DNA of 64,000 nucleotides from CAYQDF01 sp964416175. GTDB taxonomy: Bacteria; Chloroflexota; Anaerolineae; Anaerolineales; UBA4823. The notes beneath the pieces were generated by a model that worked only from the letters and a program-made list of their open reading frames with translations, was not told the DNA's origin and searched no databases. The stretch is from assembly GCA_964416175.1 (NCBI GenBank), contig CAYQDF010000006.1:1-64000 (forward strand), in the 5' to 3' direction. Positions 35,837-44,333 of this stretch are shown here, one piece after another. The number at the start of each line of letters is the position of its first letter. Within the stretch, counting starts at the first letter, position 1. A program made the translations under genes and the position numbers.

Positions 35837-35946
35837 TGTGGAGGCAGTGATCCACAGGCTTGGACTGGTCGCACGACCTCCAAGGGAGGGGAGCCTGCGG
35901 GGAGCCAATTGCGAAACCGGCCACAGGTCGGTTTCGTTTGCTTTTT
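35837..35946 (+). ncRNA. candidate ~110-nt structured small RNA
   Basis: Bounded by a strong promoter and an intrinsic terminator (CGAAACCG 35912-35919 pairing with CGGTTTCG 35929-35936, then TTTGCTTTTT). Inside are a hairpin TTGGA-CT-GGTC / GACC-TCCAA and an enclosing CAGGCT/AGCCTG stem. I do not recognise 6S, SRP, tmRNA, RNase P or a known riboswitch. A 37-codon frame starting GTG 35838 spans the same interval, so a small leaderless peptide gene is the alternative. The S8 protease lies 264 bases downstream. Confidence 0.6.
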
Positions 35947-36210
35947 AACGGTGGCCGTCTGAATTATCTGGTTCGGACCTGACCGGGGCTGTTGAATGGG
36001 ATTTTGGTCAGGATGTTAGTTTTATGATCGAATAGCAAAAATTCTGCTTTTTCCAGGAGAGTTTTCATTGCCCTTCTATCCCGCTGGCTGAGAGCGAGGT
36101 AGATCTTGCCCTCTGTGAAAGGAGGTGAGGCAAACCCCCCGAAGTTGATAACAATGTCTGTTTTAGATTGGTTCAAATTAATCAATTAATCTAGGCGGAG
36201 GCAACATACT
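35947..36210. other. AT-richer intergenic region before the S8 peptidase
   Basis: No credible gene. A 73-codon frame on the minus strand lacks a ribosome site and family features. The leader of the peptidase gene ends with GGCGGAGG before ATG 36211. Confidence 0.4.
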
Positions 36211-38517
36211 ATGAAACGGCTCGTTTCTTTGTTCATATTGCTAGCCCTTGTAGCCGGACTGTTCGCGATGCCAGCCCTATCCGGTCCGGTTTCTGCGGGC
36301 AATATCTCTTCCAAGGATAGAACCGTAGACCTGATCGTCAAGACCGATGGGGCCAGCAGTTCGGTAATCAGCAAAGTCAATGCGCTGGGAGGTACAGTAA
36401 AATACGCCTATAAGAACGTCCCGGTCCTGGCGGTCAGAATTCCAGTGGATAACTACCTGGCGCTGCTGAACACCCCGGGGGTCTTGACAATCGTGAAGGA
36501 CCGGCTGATCTCACTGAGCGCAGAGGTCGGGTTGAAGGAAAAGCCAGCCCCCGAATCGTATCTGGTGCAGGACGCGGCGGGCATCGCCGTGAAAGCCCTG
36601 GATCCGAAATCTCTGGACCTCGCCGCACTCCCGGAAGGTTACGCGAACTTTATTTACACTGGCGCTATCGACGTCTGGGAAGCGACAGACTTTGGCGCGG
36701 GCACCGTGGTGGCGGTAGTTGACACGGGCACAGTCCCGAATGTCTGCCTTGCCCACGCAGTGATCGGCGCGCCGGGATTCCCGGATGGCTACAATGCCAC
36801 CGGCGACGGCGTTCCCGCGACCGATCCGCTGAATCACTGGCACGGCACACACGTGGGAGGTGTGATCGCTTCGGCCTGTGCGCTGGATTTCACGAGCGAT
36901 CCCGGCGATCCGCTCTACCAGGCGATCTCTGCCTACCTGCCGTGGTCGGTCGATTTCGTCCCGATCTTAGGCCAGGCGCCGCTCGCCCAGCTTTACCCGG
37001 TGAAGGTCTTTGACGTGACTGGCGGTTCGACGCCCACCTCGGTCATCCTCGATGGGCTCGACCACCTGCTGACTCTCAAGCGGGATGGTCTTTTGGATGT
37101 TGATGTGGTGAACATGAGCCTCGGCGGTTCATCGCTCTACGATGGCAAGGATATCTTCGACACATTCTTGCTCGAATTCCGCAAGGAGCACATCCTGGTC
37201 GTGACTTCCGCCAGCAACGATGGGCCGATCCCGAACAGCATCGGCTCCCCGGCCACCTCCTTCCGGACGCTCGCCGTTGGGGCTTTGGATTATGCACCGT
37301 CCTCCCGCGTTCTCTATGAATACCTGGGCCTCATCTCTGGCCTTGGATCAGGCCAGGGGATGGTGATGCGGCCGACGGATGAAGTGCGGGTGACGAATTT
37401 CTCCAGCCGAGGTCCCATGAGTGACGGACGCATGGGCCCGGACATCTCCGCGCTGGGTTTGTGGAACTTCCACGCCGGCCCGCAAAATGAACTGCGCTGG
37501 GCGGGTGGGACCTCGTTCTCCTCCCCCACCGTGGCAGGCGGCGCTGCGCTGATCAACTCCTACTACGAGAACAAGCACGGCTCGGATACGCCGATCCATC
37601 GCTGGTATAAATCCCTCCTCAAATCGGCGGATCCCAGCGTGGTCGGCAGCAGCTGGCAGGGAGCGAACGACGTCGGATTCGGCGCCCTGGACATGGTCGC
37701 CGCGCTGAAGACCTTCCGCAATCCGCCAGTCCTCATGGATTACCCGGTCTACACCGGCGAACTCGCGCCGAGCATCCTCGGCGATCCTGTCAAGTTCCAG
37801 ACGGACGTTTATGAGAGCTCCACGATCACTCTGAACCCGAGCGAGACGCACACCGCGGTCTTCTCCATCGCCCCGTTCACCAGCAAGGTGACCATCGAGT
37901 TCTTCGATATCGTCGCGCCGGACAACTCGGCGTACGCGTACTGGCCGAACGCCCTCGAGGTCCACGTCCAGAGCGCCAAGCGCACGGCTGTAGCCCACCC
38001 GGTTGGCCTCTACTGGTATCCCTTCGCTTACGGGGATGCCTTCTCCATTGAGATCGAAGACGGTCCGTGGACTGTGGCGGGCACTCCCTGGACATACCAG
38101 CCCATGGAACCTGGCTTGATGAAAGTCTCCCTGGTGGGCGACTTCTCGAACGAGTCCCCGGTCAGCTTCAAGATGCGCGTGACGCGGGAGAACGATGGCC
38201 TCAAGCGTGGCAGGCTGCTGGCCAGCTCCGACATCGGAATGGGCGATGCGTTCGTCATCCCGGTGGATGTCCCTGCCGGGCTCAGCTCGGTCACTTTCGA
38301 CACGGTCTTCACCCGGAACTGGACGAAGTTCCCCACCAGCGACATCGATATGCTCATCTTCGATCCGGATCTGAACCTGGTCTCGATCGACGGCGCAACC
38401 CTGAACGCGCCGGAGCGGGCTGTCATCGAGAATCCCGCAGCTGGAACCTGGTACATCTACATCGAAGGATTCGAGATGTACCGGAAGGATCACTTCAAAC
38501 TCTGGATGAAGAAATAG
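36211..38517 (+). CDS. secreted S8 (subtilisin-like) serine peptidase
   Basis: A 768-residue exported protease. Signal peptide (SLFILLALVAGLFAMPALSG), then an inhibitor-I9-like propeptide (~25-110). The subtilase domain has catalytic Asp171 in VVAVVDTGT, His211 in HGTHVGG, the oxyanion Asn in TSASNDGP and Ser435 in GGTSFSSPTVAGG. About 250 C-terminal residues form beta-rich domains, including a PPC-like end (GTWYIYIEGFEMY). Probably used for extracellular protein degradation. A perfect 11-bp terminator stem follows. Confidence 0.92.
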   Translation: MKRLVSLFILLALVAGLFAMPALSGPVSAGNISSKDRTVDLIVKTDGASSSVISKVNALGGTVKYAYKNVPVLAVRIPVDNYLALLNTPGVLTIVKDRLISLSAEVGLKEKPAPESYLVQDAAGIAVKALDPKSLDLAALPEGYANFIYTGAIDVWEATDFGAGTVVAVVDTGTVPNVCLAHAVIGAPGFPDGYNATGDGVPATDPLNHWHGTHVGGVIASACALDFTSDPGDPLYQAISAYLPWSVDFVPILGQAPLAQLYPVKVFDVTGGSTPTSVILDGLDHLLTLKRDGLLDVDVVNMSLGGSSLYDGKDIFDTFLLEFRKEHILVVTSASNDGPIPNSIGSPATSFRTLAVGALDYAPSSRVLYEYLGLISGLGSGQGMVMRPTDEVRVTNFSSRGPMSDGRMGPDISALGLWNFHAGPQNELRWAGGTSFSSPTVAGGAALINSYYENKHGSDTPIHRWYKSLLKSADPSVVGSSWQGANDVGFGALDMVAALKTFRNPPVLMDYPVYTGELAPSILGDPVKFQTDVYESSTITLNPSETHTAVFSIAPFTSKVTIEFFDIVAPDNSAYAYWPNALEVHVQSAKRTAVAHPVGLYWYPFAYGDAFSIEIEDGPWTVAGTPWTYQPMEPGLMKVSLVGDFSNESPVSFKMRVTRENDGLKRGRLLASSDIGMGDAFVIPVDVPAGLSSVTFDTVFTRNWTKFPTSDIDMLIFDPDLNLVSIDGATLNAPERAVIENPAAGTWYIYIEGFEMYRKDHFKLWMKK

Positions 38518-38550
38518 CGGGCGAAGCGGATCTTCCTGATCATCTTTCGT

Positions 38551-38588
38551 GTTCACCCCGGAGCCTTGCTTCCGGGGTGAACCATTTT
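38551..38588 (+). terminator. terminator of the S8 peptidase gene
   Basis: Perfect 11-bp stem (38551-38561 with 38572-38582) followed by CATTTT. Confidence 0.7.
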
Positions 38589-38639
38589 CAGCGGGGTGAA
38601 CGCACGCCGCATTCCCGACATAAGAAGATTGCGGCACGG

Positions 38640-38645
38640 TATAAT
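38640..38645 (+). promoter_or_regulatory. -10 box of the SbcC-like gene
   Basis: TATAAT ending 8 bases before ATG 38654, with no Shine-Dalgarno sequence between; the mRNA is probably leaderless. Confidence 0.55.
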
Positions 38646-38653
38646 CCGGGCTG

Positions 38654-41269
38654 ATGATCCCCCTTTACCTGAGCCTCTCGGGTTTCCTCTCCTACCGGGA
38701 ACGGGCCGAGATCGATTTTTCAGACTTCGATCTGGCCTGCATTGCCGGCTCAAACGGTGCGGGGAAATCCTCCCTGCTGGATGGGATCACCTGGGCCCTG
38801 TTCGGCCAGGCGCGCAAGCGGGACGACTCGCTGATCAACGCCCACTCCAAAGCAGCGGAGGTGTGCCTGATCTTCGCCTACGAGGGAAACGTCTACCGGG
38901 TGCTGCGGTCCAAGCCGCGTGATAAACCGGCAGTGCTGGAATTCCACATCCTCCAGGACCAAGGACCACCGACCGATGACGATGGCAATTGGTCGCCGGT
39001 CGTCTGGCTTTCGTCTACCGCCACCTGGAAACCCCTGACCGAGCGCACTTTGCGGGACACGGAAGCCCGAATCCAGGAGACCCTGCGCCTGGATTATGAT
39101 ACCTTCATCAACGCGTCGTTTTTCCTCCAGGGAAAGGCCGACCAGTTCACCCAGCAGCGCCCGGGCGACCGCAAACGGATTTTAGCCAGCATCCTTGGCC
39201 TTGAGATCTGGGAGCGCTACCGACAGCAGGCTGCTGATCGACGAAGAGGCATCGAGCTGGAGATCCAGGCGCTGGATGGGCGACTGCACGAGATCGCCGC
39301 CGAGCTCGAGGAGGAGGGGACGCGGCTGAAACGCCTTAATGATTTGGAAGGGGAGCTGGAAGTCCTGTCCCAGGCGCGGGCAAACCAGGAGGCTGCTCTG
39401 GTCGAGATCCGCCGGGCTGCTGCCACCCTGGAGGAGCAAGGCCGACTGGTGGCTGTCCTCGCCCGCCAGCTCGAAGATGGCGAACAGCGGCTGAGTCAGC
39501 TGGTGAGCCGGCATGCGGAGCGAGAAGAGGAGCGCCGCGCGTTTGCCAGCCGGCTGGAACGGGCGGCTGAGATCGAATCTGCGCACGCTTCCTGGCTGGA
39601 GGTCAGGGCGCGCCTCGAAGAGTGGGAGGAGATTGCCGCCCGCTTCCGAGAGAACGAGAAGCGCCGGCAGGGGCCGCTGGACGAGATCAACGCGGCCCAG
39701 GCGCGGCTGGAACAAGAACTCCAGATGCTGGCAGCGCGCCAGGCCGAAATCGAGAGCCTGAAGTCCGAAGCCCTTCAGGTGGAGGTCGAACTTGCTGCGG
39801 CTGAAGGTCTGGCGAAAGACGCCGAGCACCGCCTGGCTCGCCGGGCGCGCCTGGATGAAGAGCTCCAGCTCGCCCTGGAACGCCAGGCAGAAGCGAAGGC
39901 GGAAAATCCGCGCCTCAAAGCTGAGATGGATGAACTGAAGATCCGGATCGACCAGCTGCAGGAAGTCGAAGGCGCGACCTGCCCTCTGTGCGGACAGCCG
40001 CTCAACCCTGCCGACCGGCAGGCGCTGATCGAAGCGTTGAATGCGAAAGGCAGGGAAATGGGGGACCGCTTCCGTGCCAACAAGGCGCTTCTTGAGCAGG
40101 AGGGCGAGCAGGTTCGCGAACTTCAGGCCCAGATCGCGGACCTCGCCCAATCGGAAGAGGAGCTGCGAGCACAGCAGGCGTTGATCGCCCGCTATGCCAG
40201 CCGACTCGATTCGATACGATCACAGTGCCAGGAATGGGAAGCGAGCCTGGCGCCGCGCCTGGCAGAGATCCATGCTGAGCTGAAAAGCGGGACGTTTGCA
40301 GCGGAAGCCCGGTCACGCCTGGCGCAAATCGATGCGGAGCTGCTTGAGATCGGCTACGATGCAGCCGCCCATGACGCAGACCGTCGCCTGGAAGCGGAAA
40401 TCCGATCCAGCGTAGAGGAGATGAACCTCCTGGAGAAAGCGCGGGCGGCCCTCGAACCCCTGGCGCGCGAGATCGCCGACCTGCACGGCCAGATCGAAGC
40501 ACTCCGCGTGGAGCTCGAACGCCAGAGGGAAGAGTATACCAGCGCTGCCGCAAACCTGGCTGCTTCCCAGGCGGAAGCCCCCGACCTAGATGCTGCGGAG
40601 CGCCAGCTTCTGGATCTGAAGGAGAACGAAAATCGCCTCCGGGTCGAAGTGGGCGCCGCCCGTCAGAAAGTCCTCGTCCTGAATGACCTTAAATTACGCC
40701 GCCAGGCATTGGGGCTCGAGCGAGAGGCACTCGCCAACCGAGTCGCTCAATTCAGGCAGCTGGAGCGTGCCTTCAGCAAGGATGGCGTTCCCGCCCTGCT
40801 GATCGAGCAGGCTTTGCCGCAGATCGAAACCCGGGCAAACGAGGTCCTGGACCGCCTGAGCAACGGGGGGATGTCCGTGCGCTTCGTGACTCAGGCGGCG
40901 TACAAGGACAAGCGCCGCGACGACCTGCGGGAGACCCTGGATATCCAGATCAGCGACAGCGCCGGGACGCGGGATTACGAGATGTTCAGTGGAGGGGAAG
41001 CCTTCCGGGTCAACTTCGCCATCCGCCTGGCGCTGGCGGAGGTGTTGGCCCAGCGCGCTGGCGCGCGCCTCCAAACCCTGGTGATCGACGAAGGCTTTGG
41101 CAGCCAGGACGCGGAAGGCCGTCAGCGGTTGATCGAAGCCATCAATCTGGTGCGGGTGGACTTCTCCAAGATCCTGGTGATCACTCACATCGACGAATTG
41201 AAAGACGCCTTCCCAAACAGGATCGAAGTGGAAAAGACGGCGCGTGGTTCGCTCGTCAGAGTGGTCTGA
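38654..41269 (+). CDS. sbcC: SbcC/Rad50-type SMC ATPase
   Basis: An 871-residue DNA-repair ATPase. The N-terminus has YLSLSGFLSYRERAEIDFS and the Walker A GSNGAGKSSLLDGITWALFG. Two long coiled coils flank a zinc hook CPLCGQPL (~residue 445). The C-terminus holds the ABC signature-like YEMFSGGEAFRVNFAIRLAL and Walker B LVIDEGFGSQD. The partner nuclease SbcD is not adjacent; the metallophosphoesterase at 50.2-51 kb is too short and of another type. The complex normally processes hairpins and DNA ends. Confidence 0.9.
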   Translation: MIPLYLSLSGFLSYRERAEIDFSDFDLACIAGSNGAGKSSLLDGITWALFGQARKRDDSLINAHSKAAEVCLIFAYEGNVYRVLRSKPRDKPAVLEFHILQDQGPPTDDDGNWSPVVWLSSTATWKPLTERTLRDTEARIQETLRLDYDTFINASFFLQGKADQFTQQRPGDRKRILASILGLEIWERYRQQAADRRRGIELEIQALDGRLHEIAAELEEEGTRLKRLNDLEGELEVLSQARANQEAALVEIRRAAATLEEQGRLVAVLARQLEDGEQRLSQLVSRHAEREEERRAFASRLERAAEIESAHASWLEVRARLEEWEEIAARFRENEKRRQGPLDEINAAQARLEQELQMLAARQAEIESLKSEALQVEVELAAAEGLAKDAEHRLARRARLDEELQLALERQAEAKAENPRLKAEMDELKIRIDQLQEVEGATCPLCGQPLNPADRQALIEALNAKGREMGDRFRANKALLEQEGEQVRELQAQIADLAQSEEELRAQQALIARYASRLDSIRSQCQEWEASLAPRLAEIHAELKSGTFAAEARSRLAQIDAELLEIGYDAAAHDADRRLEAEIRSSVEEMNLLEKARAALEPLAREIADLHGQIEALRVELERQREEYTSAAANLAASQAEAPDLDAAERQLLDLKENENRLRVEVGAARQKVLVLNDLKLRRQALGLEREALANRVAQFRQLERAFSKDGVPALLIEQALPQIETRANEVLDRLSNGGMSVRFVTQAAYKDKRRDDLRETLDIQISDSAGTRDYEMFSGGEAFRVNFAIRLALAEVLAQRAGARLQTLVIDEGFGSQDAEGRQRLIEAINLVRVDFSKILVITHIDELKDAFPNRIEVEKTARGSLVRVV

Positions 41270-41330
41270 GAATTTGATCTCTGGGAACATGGGGTAAAAA
41301 AGCATTTCAGAGGAGAATTATCTTAATTTC

Positions 41331-41359
41331 TTGACCAGCCCTGCGGGTGGTGATAGAAT
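41331..41359 (+). promoter_or_regulatory. promoter of the Tyr-leader/phhA unit
   Basis: TTGACC (41331-41336), 17-base spacer, extended -10 TGATAGAAT ending 41359. The predicted start near 41366 lies ~22 bases before the leader peptide. Confidence 0.75.
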
Positions 41360-41387
41360 TTGGTTTGCCAACCCCAAGGTGCCTCAT

Positions 41388-41489
41388 ATGTCAGGCCGTT
41401 TTTACACTTCACCCGCCTATTATTACGCCTATACATACCGCCGGTCGGCGGTGTGCGCGCGTGGGCCGATCTGGAGGCGCCTGGTTTAG
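41388..41489 (+). CDS. tyrosine-rich leader peptide, attenuator of phenylalanine hydroxylase
   Basis: A 33-codon reading frame, ATG 41388 to TAG 41489, with AAGGTG six bases upstream. Residues 5-17 read FYTSPAYYYAYTY: six Tyr codons in twelve (residues 6-17), both TAT and TAC. The rest is Arg-rich and of no known family. The hairpin ACCGCC-GGTC-GGCGGT (41437-41452) begins at the last Tyr codon, and an intrinsic terminator lies at 41523-41559. The downstream gene makes tyrosine from phenylalanine. By analogy with trp, his and phe leaders, a ribosome stalled by low Tyr-tRNA(Tyr) would block the first hairpin and allow readthrough. This is inferred from layout, not shown. Confidence 0.8.
   Translation: MSGRFYTSPAYYYAYTYRRSAVCARGPIWRRLV
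41437..41452 (+). promoter_or_regulatory. leader hairpin at the end of the Tyr codons
   Basis: ACCGCC and GGCGGT pair around GGTC. GGTCGG at 41443-41448 is also complementary to CCGACC at 41538-41543 inside the terminator, so two exclusive structures are possible. Confidence 0.55.
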
Positions 41490-41522
41490 AGTACTCAATC
41501 TAAGTCTAACGGATTAATTGAA

Positions 41523-41559
41523 GCCACAGGTCCTCCCCGACCCCGTGGCTTTTTTTTTA
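41523..41559 (+). terminator. intrinsic terminator in the phhA leader (attenuator)
   Basis: AGCCAC (41523-41528) pairs with GTGGCT (41546-41551), extended by GG/CC, and is followed by a run of nine T. It lies between the leader peptide and phhA, so readthrough is required for expression. Confidence 0.85.
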
Positions 41560-41587
41560 TTTCCGGTCCCTGTTTCAGGAGGTTTTA

Positions 41588-42271
41588 ATGGAATTCACGA
41601 GCGAACAGCACAAGATCTGGCAGACGCTGTACAGGCGCCAGCTGCCGCGCGTGGAAAAATACGCGTGCCGGGAATACCTGGAAGGGTTTGATATTCTGGA
41701 GCTCCCCGCAGACCAGATACCAGGGCTCGATTTCCTGAATGGGCGAATCACCCCGCGTACCGGCTGGAGCACGGTGCGGACGAAGATCCGCTATTCCGAC
41801 GCCGTGCAGTGGTACCGGCACTTCGCCTGCCGGGAGTTCCTGGTCACGGACTACCTGCGCGATTGGGGGGAACTGGACTTCACCCCTGAGCCGGACATGT
41901 TCCACGACATCTTCGGGCACCTGCCCTTCATGGTGCTGCCGGCATACACGGAGCTGCAAGATCTGTTCGCGCCGGCTTTCCACCGGGCGAATCCGGAGCA
42001 AAGGGAGAACATCAAGCGGCTGGCCTGGTTCAGCACGGAGTTTGGGCTGATCCGGGAGGCTGGGGAAGTGAAGATCTTCGGCGCCGGGCTGATCTCCTCC
42101 TCGGGTGAAATGGAGCACGTGCTGGCAGGCAACGTGCCGCTGCTGCCCTTCAAAGTGGAGACCATCATCAATTACGACAAGGCGATCTGGAGCTACAACC
42201 AACAGCTGTTCGTCTTCGATTCGCTGGCGGATCTCAAAGACGAGCTGCAGTGGTATTTTGATTCGTTATAG
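41588..42271 (+). CDS. phhA: phenylalanine 4-monooxygenase (aromatic amino acid hydroxylase)
   Basis: Iron- and pterin-dependent hydroxylation of phenylalanine to tyrosine. The 227 residues are only the catalytic domain, slightly shorter than typical bacterial enzymes (~260-300). The iron ligands are seen in PEPDMFHDIFGHLPFM (two His) and the Glu of LAWFSTEFGLI. GAGLISSSGEMEHVL is the family C-terminal segment. AGGAGG stands just before ATG. It is preceded by a Tyr-rich leader peptide and terminator, which suggests control by charged tRNA(Tyr) and a role in tyrosine supply rather than phenylalanine catabolism. No pterin recycling gene is adjacent. Confidence 0.93.
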   Translation: MEFTSEQHKIWQTLYRRQLPRVEKYACREYLEGFDILELPADQIPGLDFLNGRITPRTGWSTVRTKIRYSDAVQWYRHFACREFLVTDYLRDWGELDFTPEPDMFHDIFGHLPFMVLPAYTELQDLFAPAFHRANPEQRENIKRLAWFSTEFGLIREAGEVKIFGAGLISSSGEMEHVLAGNVPLLPFKVETIINYDKAIWSYNQQLFVFDSLADLKDELQWYFDSL

Positions 42272-42274
42272 AGG

Positions 42275-42289
42275 TCACATTTAATGTGA
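42275..42289. promoter_or_regulatory. palindrome upstream of nrfHA
   Basis: TCACATTTAATGTGA is a perfect palindrome about 90 bases before the likely nrf start. The half-sites are in the opposite order to the CRP/FNR consensus, so the binding protein is unclear. Confidence 0.35.
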
Positions 42290-42346
42290 TTTGGTATCTG
42301 CGCAAATCCTCCAATCTTCTTTACCGGAAAGCGTGGCTGTCTGGGA

Positions 42347-42376
42347 TTGCCAGATCAGGGATGTATATGATATAAA
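42347..42376 (+). promoter_or_regulatory. putative promoter of nrfHA
   Basis: TTGCCA (42347-42352), 18-base spacer, TATAAA (42371-42376). Confidence 0.4.
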
Positions 42377-42434
42377 TTTCGCAGCTGTGTGACATATACC
42401 CCAAACTCAACCCCACCTTTGGCGTGAGTACGAG

Positions 42435-42911
42435 ATGAGATTCGTCCTGTTCACTGGCATCGCTGCACTGCTGCTCGTCGTCGGCCTGGGAATGTATGTC
42501 ACCGATTTCACGGCCTACCTGGGCAATAACCCCACCACCTGCAACAACTGCCACGTGATGGACGCCGTTTACGAAGGCTGGTTCCACGGCGGTCACAAGC
42601 AGTGGGCTGTCTGCGCAGACTGCCATACCCCTCACCCCCTGATCCCTAAATACTACGTAAAAGCGCTTTCCGGCTACCATCACGTCACCGCCTTTGTTTT
42701 CGGAAAGATCCCGGATGCGATCCGGGCCAAGGAGTCGTCGCGCCGGGTGGTCCAGGAGAACTGCATCCGCTGCCACGCGGAGACGATTGCGGAGACAAAC
42801 GAAGGACTGATGGACTCGGACCGCTATTGTTTCGAGTGCCACCGCAGCGTGGCGCACGGAGAGCGCGGTATCTCTCTGCTGCCATACCAACACAAGGAGG
42901 AAGGCCAATGA
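42435..42911 (+). CDS. nrfH: cytochrome c nitrite reductase small subunit (NapC/NirT family)
   Basis: Membrane-anchored tetraheme cytochrome c that passes electrons from menaquinol to NrfA. One N-terminal helix (FVLFTGIAALLLVVGLGMYV) is followed by four CxxCH haem sites: CNNCH, CADCH, CIRCH and CFECH. The length, 158 residues, fits the family. It is translationally coupled to nrfA (ATGA overlap). Confidence 0.95.
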   Translation: MRFVLFTGIAALLLVVGLGMYVTDFTAYLGNNPTTCNNCHVMDAVYEGWFHGGHKQWAVCADCHTPHPLIPKYYVKALSGYHHVTAFVFGKIPDAIRAKESSRRVVQENCIRCHAETIAETNEGLMDSDRYCFECHRSVAHGERGISLLPYQHKEEGQ

Positions 42912-44212
42912 GAATCTCCAAGACGGGTGCTGTCCTGGCTGGCGTCATTGTCCTGTTAACCGCGGCTGTGATCGGCTTGCTTATATACATCAACAACCAG
43001 CCTCCGCCCATGCGCGGCATTGCGCCTCTCGTGGAGATCGCCGAGATGGAGCCCGATTCGTCCAGGTGGGGTGTCAATTTCCCCAACCAGTACTCCACAC
43101 TTTTGCTGACAGAAATGAACAATGAGCGGACGGCTTACGGCGGCTCCAACCCCTTCTCCAGGCTGGAGAACAACCCGCGCCTGCTGACCTTGTTCGCTGG
43201 CTACAGTTTTTCGAAGGATTACAACGAAGAGCGCGGCCACCTGAACAGCCTCACAGATGTTCGCGCCACGGGCAGGGTGAATGAGACCACTCCCGGCACC
43301 TGTTATTCGTGCAAGACGGCTGCGAACCCGCAGCTGTGGAGCGAGATGGGCATGGCGGAATATGACAAGACCCCTTTCAGCGAGCTGGGAAAGCTTATCG
43401 AACACCCCATCGGCTGCGCCAATTGCCACGAAGCCAACACCATGCGCCTGATCGTGACCAACCCTGCACTGGAGGAGGCGCTGGAGGTGCAGGGCAGGGA
43501 CTGGCGGACGTTCACCCGCCAAGAGATGCGCACTGTGGTTTGCGCCAATTGCCATGTCGAATACTATTTCGCTGGAGAGGGGAAATACCTGACCTTCCCA
43601 TGGGCAGGTGGGACGGACATCGAGTCGATCTCCGCTTACTACGCCGATCTGCAGTTCAAGGACTGGGACCACCCGCAATCAGGCGCGCCCATGATCAAGA
43701 TGCAGCACCCCGAGTACGAGATCTTTACCGCCAACAGCACCCACTATAACGCTGGAGTGGCCTGCGCTGACTGCCATATGCCCTACACCCGCGACGGAGC
43801 AGCCAAGTTCTCGACCCACAATGTGAAAAGCCCGCTCCTGAACGCGGAAACCGCCTGCGGCGCCTGCCACACCGACGTGGCGTACGTCACCAGCCGGGTA
43901 TCCATCATCCAGAACCAGGTGAGCGAGAGGATGGGCGCGGCCGAGGAAGCTATTGTGGCGGCGATCAAGGCGATCGAGGCGGCGGCAGCATCGCCGGGGG
44001 CAGACGCCACCCTGCTGGAGGAGGCCCGCCAGCTGCACCGGGAAGCCCAGCTGCGGTGGGACTTCATCTCTGCCGAGAACAGCATGGGTTTCCACAATCC
44101 GGAAGAAGCCCTGCGCATTCTTGCATCAGCCACGGACCTGGCGCGCCAGGCGCAGCTCAAGGCGGTCCTGGCTGGGGGCGGCTTAGTAGGGGGCGAGACC
44201 AGCGGAAATTGA
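42908..44212 (+). CDS. nrfA: ammonia-forming cytochrome c nitrite reductase catalytic subunit
   Basis: Pentahaem cytochrome that reduces nitrite to ammonium in one six-electron step, outside the membrane. After an N-terminal helix that may be a retained anchor or signal, the catalytic haem site CYSCK (Cys132, Lys136) is followed by four CxxCH sites: CANCH, CANCH, CADCH and CGACH. RGHLNSLTDVRATGRV and DWDHPQSGAPMIKMQHPEYE are conserved NrfA segments. 434 residues. ATG 42908 overlaps the nrfH stop; a longer frame upstream is nrfH sequence. A T-tailed terminator ends the pair. Confidence 0.96.
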   Translation: MRISKTGAVLAGVIVLLTAAVIGLLIYINNQPPPMRGIAPLVEIAEMEPDSSRWGVNFPNQYSTLLLTEMNNERTAYGGSNPFSRLENNPRLLTLFAGYSFSKDYNEERGHLNSLTDVRATGRVNETTPGTCYSCKTAANPQLWSEMGMAEYDKTPFSELGKLIEHPIGCANCHEANTMRLIVTNPALEEALEVQGRDWRTFTRQEMRTVVCANCHVEYYFAGEGKYLTFPWAGGTDIESISAYYADLQFKDWDHPQSGAPMIKMQHPEYEIFTANSTHYNAGVACADCHMPYTRDGAAKFSTHNVKSPLLNAETACGACHTDVAYVTSRVSIIQNQVSERMGAAEEAIVAAIKAIEAAAASPGADATLLEEARQLHREAQLRWDFISAENSMGFHNPEEALRILASATDLARQAQLKAVLAGGGLVGGETSGN

Positions 44213-44216
44213 AACC

Positions 44217-44251
44217 AACCTCCCGCTGATTCATATCTGGCGGGAGGTTTT
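44217..44251 (+). terminator. intrinsic terminator of nrfHA
   Basis: Stem AACCTCCCGC (44217-44226) with GCGGGAGGTT (44240-44249), ending in TTTT. Confidence 0.85.
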
Positions 44252-44286
44252 CTTCTATTCCGATAGACCTACCTCTTTTTATGGGA

Positions 44287-44292
44287 TAAAAT
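44287..44292 (+). promoter_or_regulatory. -10-like box before the polyphosphate genes
   Basis: TAAAAT, 41 bases before the first PPK2 gene. No clear -35 box. Confidence 0.3.
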
Positions 44293-44333
44293 AGGAGTGA
44301 CTCGCTCCAAACCCTTTCGGCCCTGGACCGGAC

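Noticed and set aside
35964..36185. 73-codon minus-strand frame before the S8 peptidase
   Set aside because: TTG start, no ribosome site, no family features, and it lies in an AT-rich leader region.
41366..41587. T-box riboswitch for phhA
   Set aside because: The conserved T-box antiterminator sequence and specifier architecture are absent; the Tyr-rich frame explains the leader better.
42275..42289. CRP/FNR site for nrfHA
   Set aside because: The palindrome has TCACA to the left and TGTGA to the right, the reverse of the CRP consensus, so it is kept only as an unassigned palindrome.
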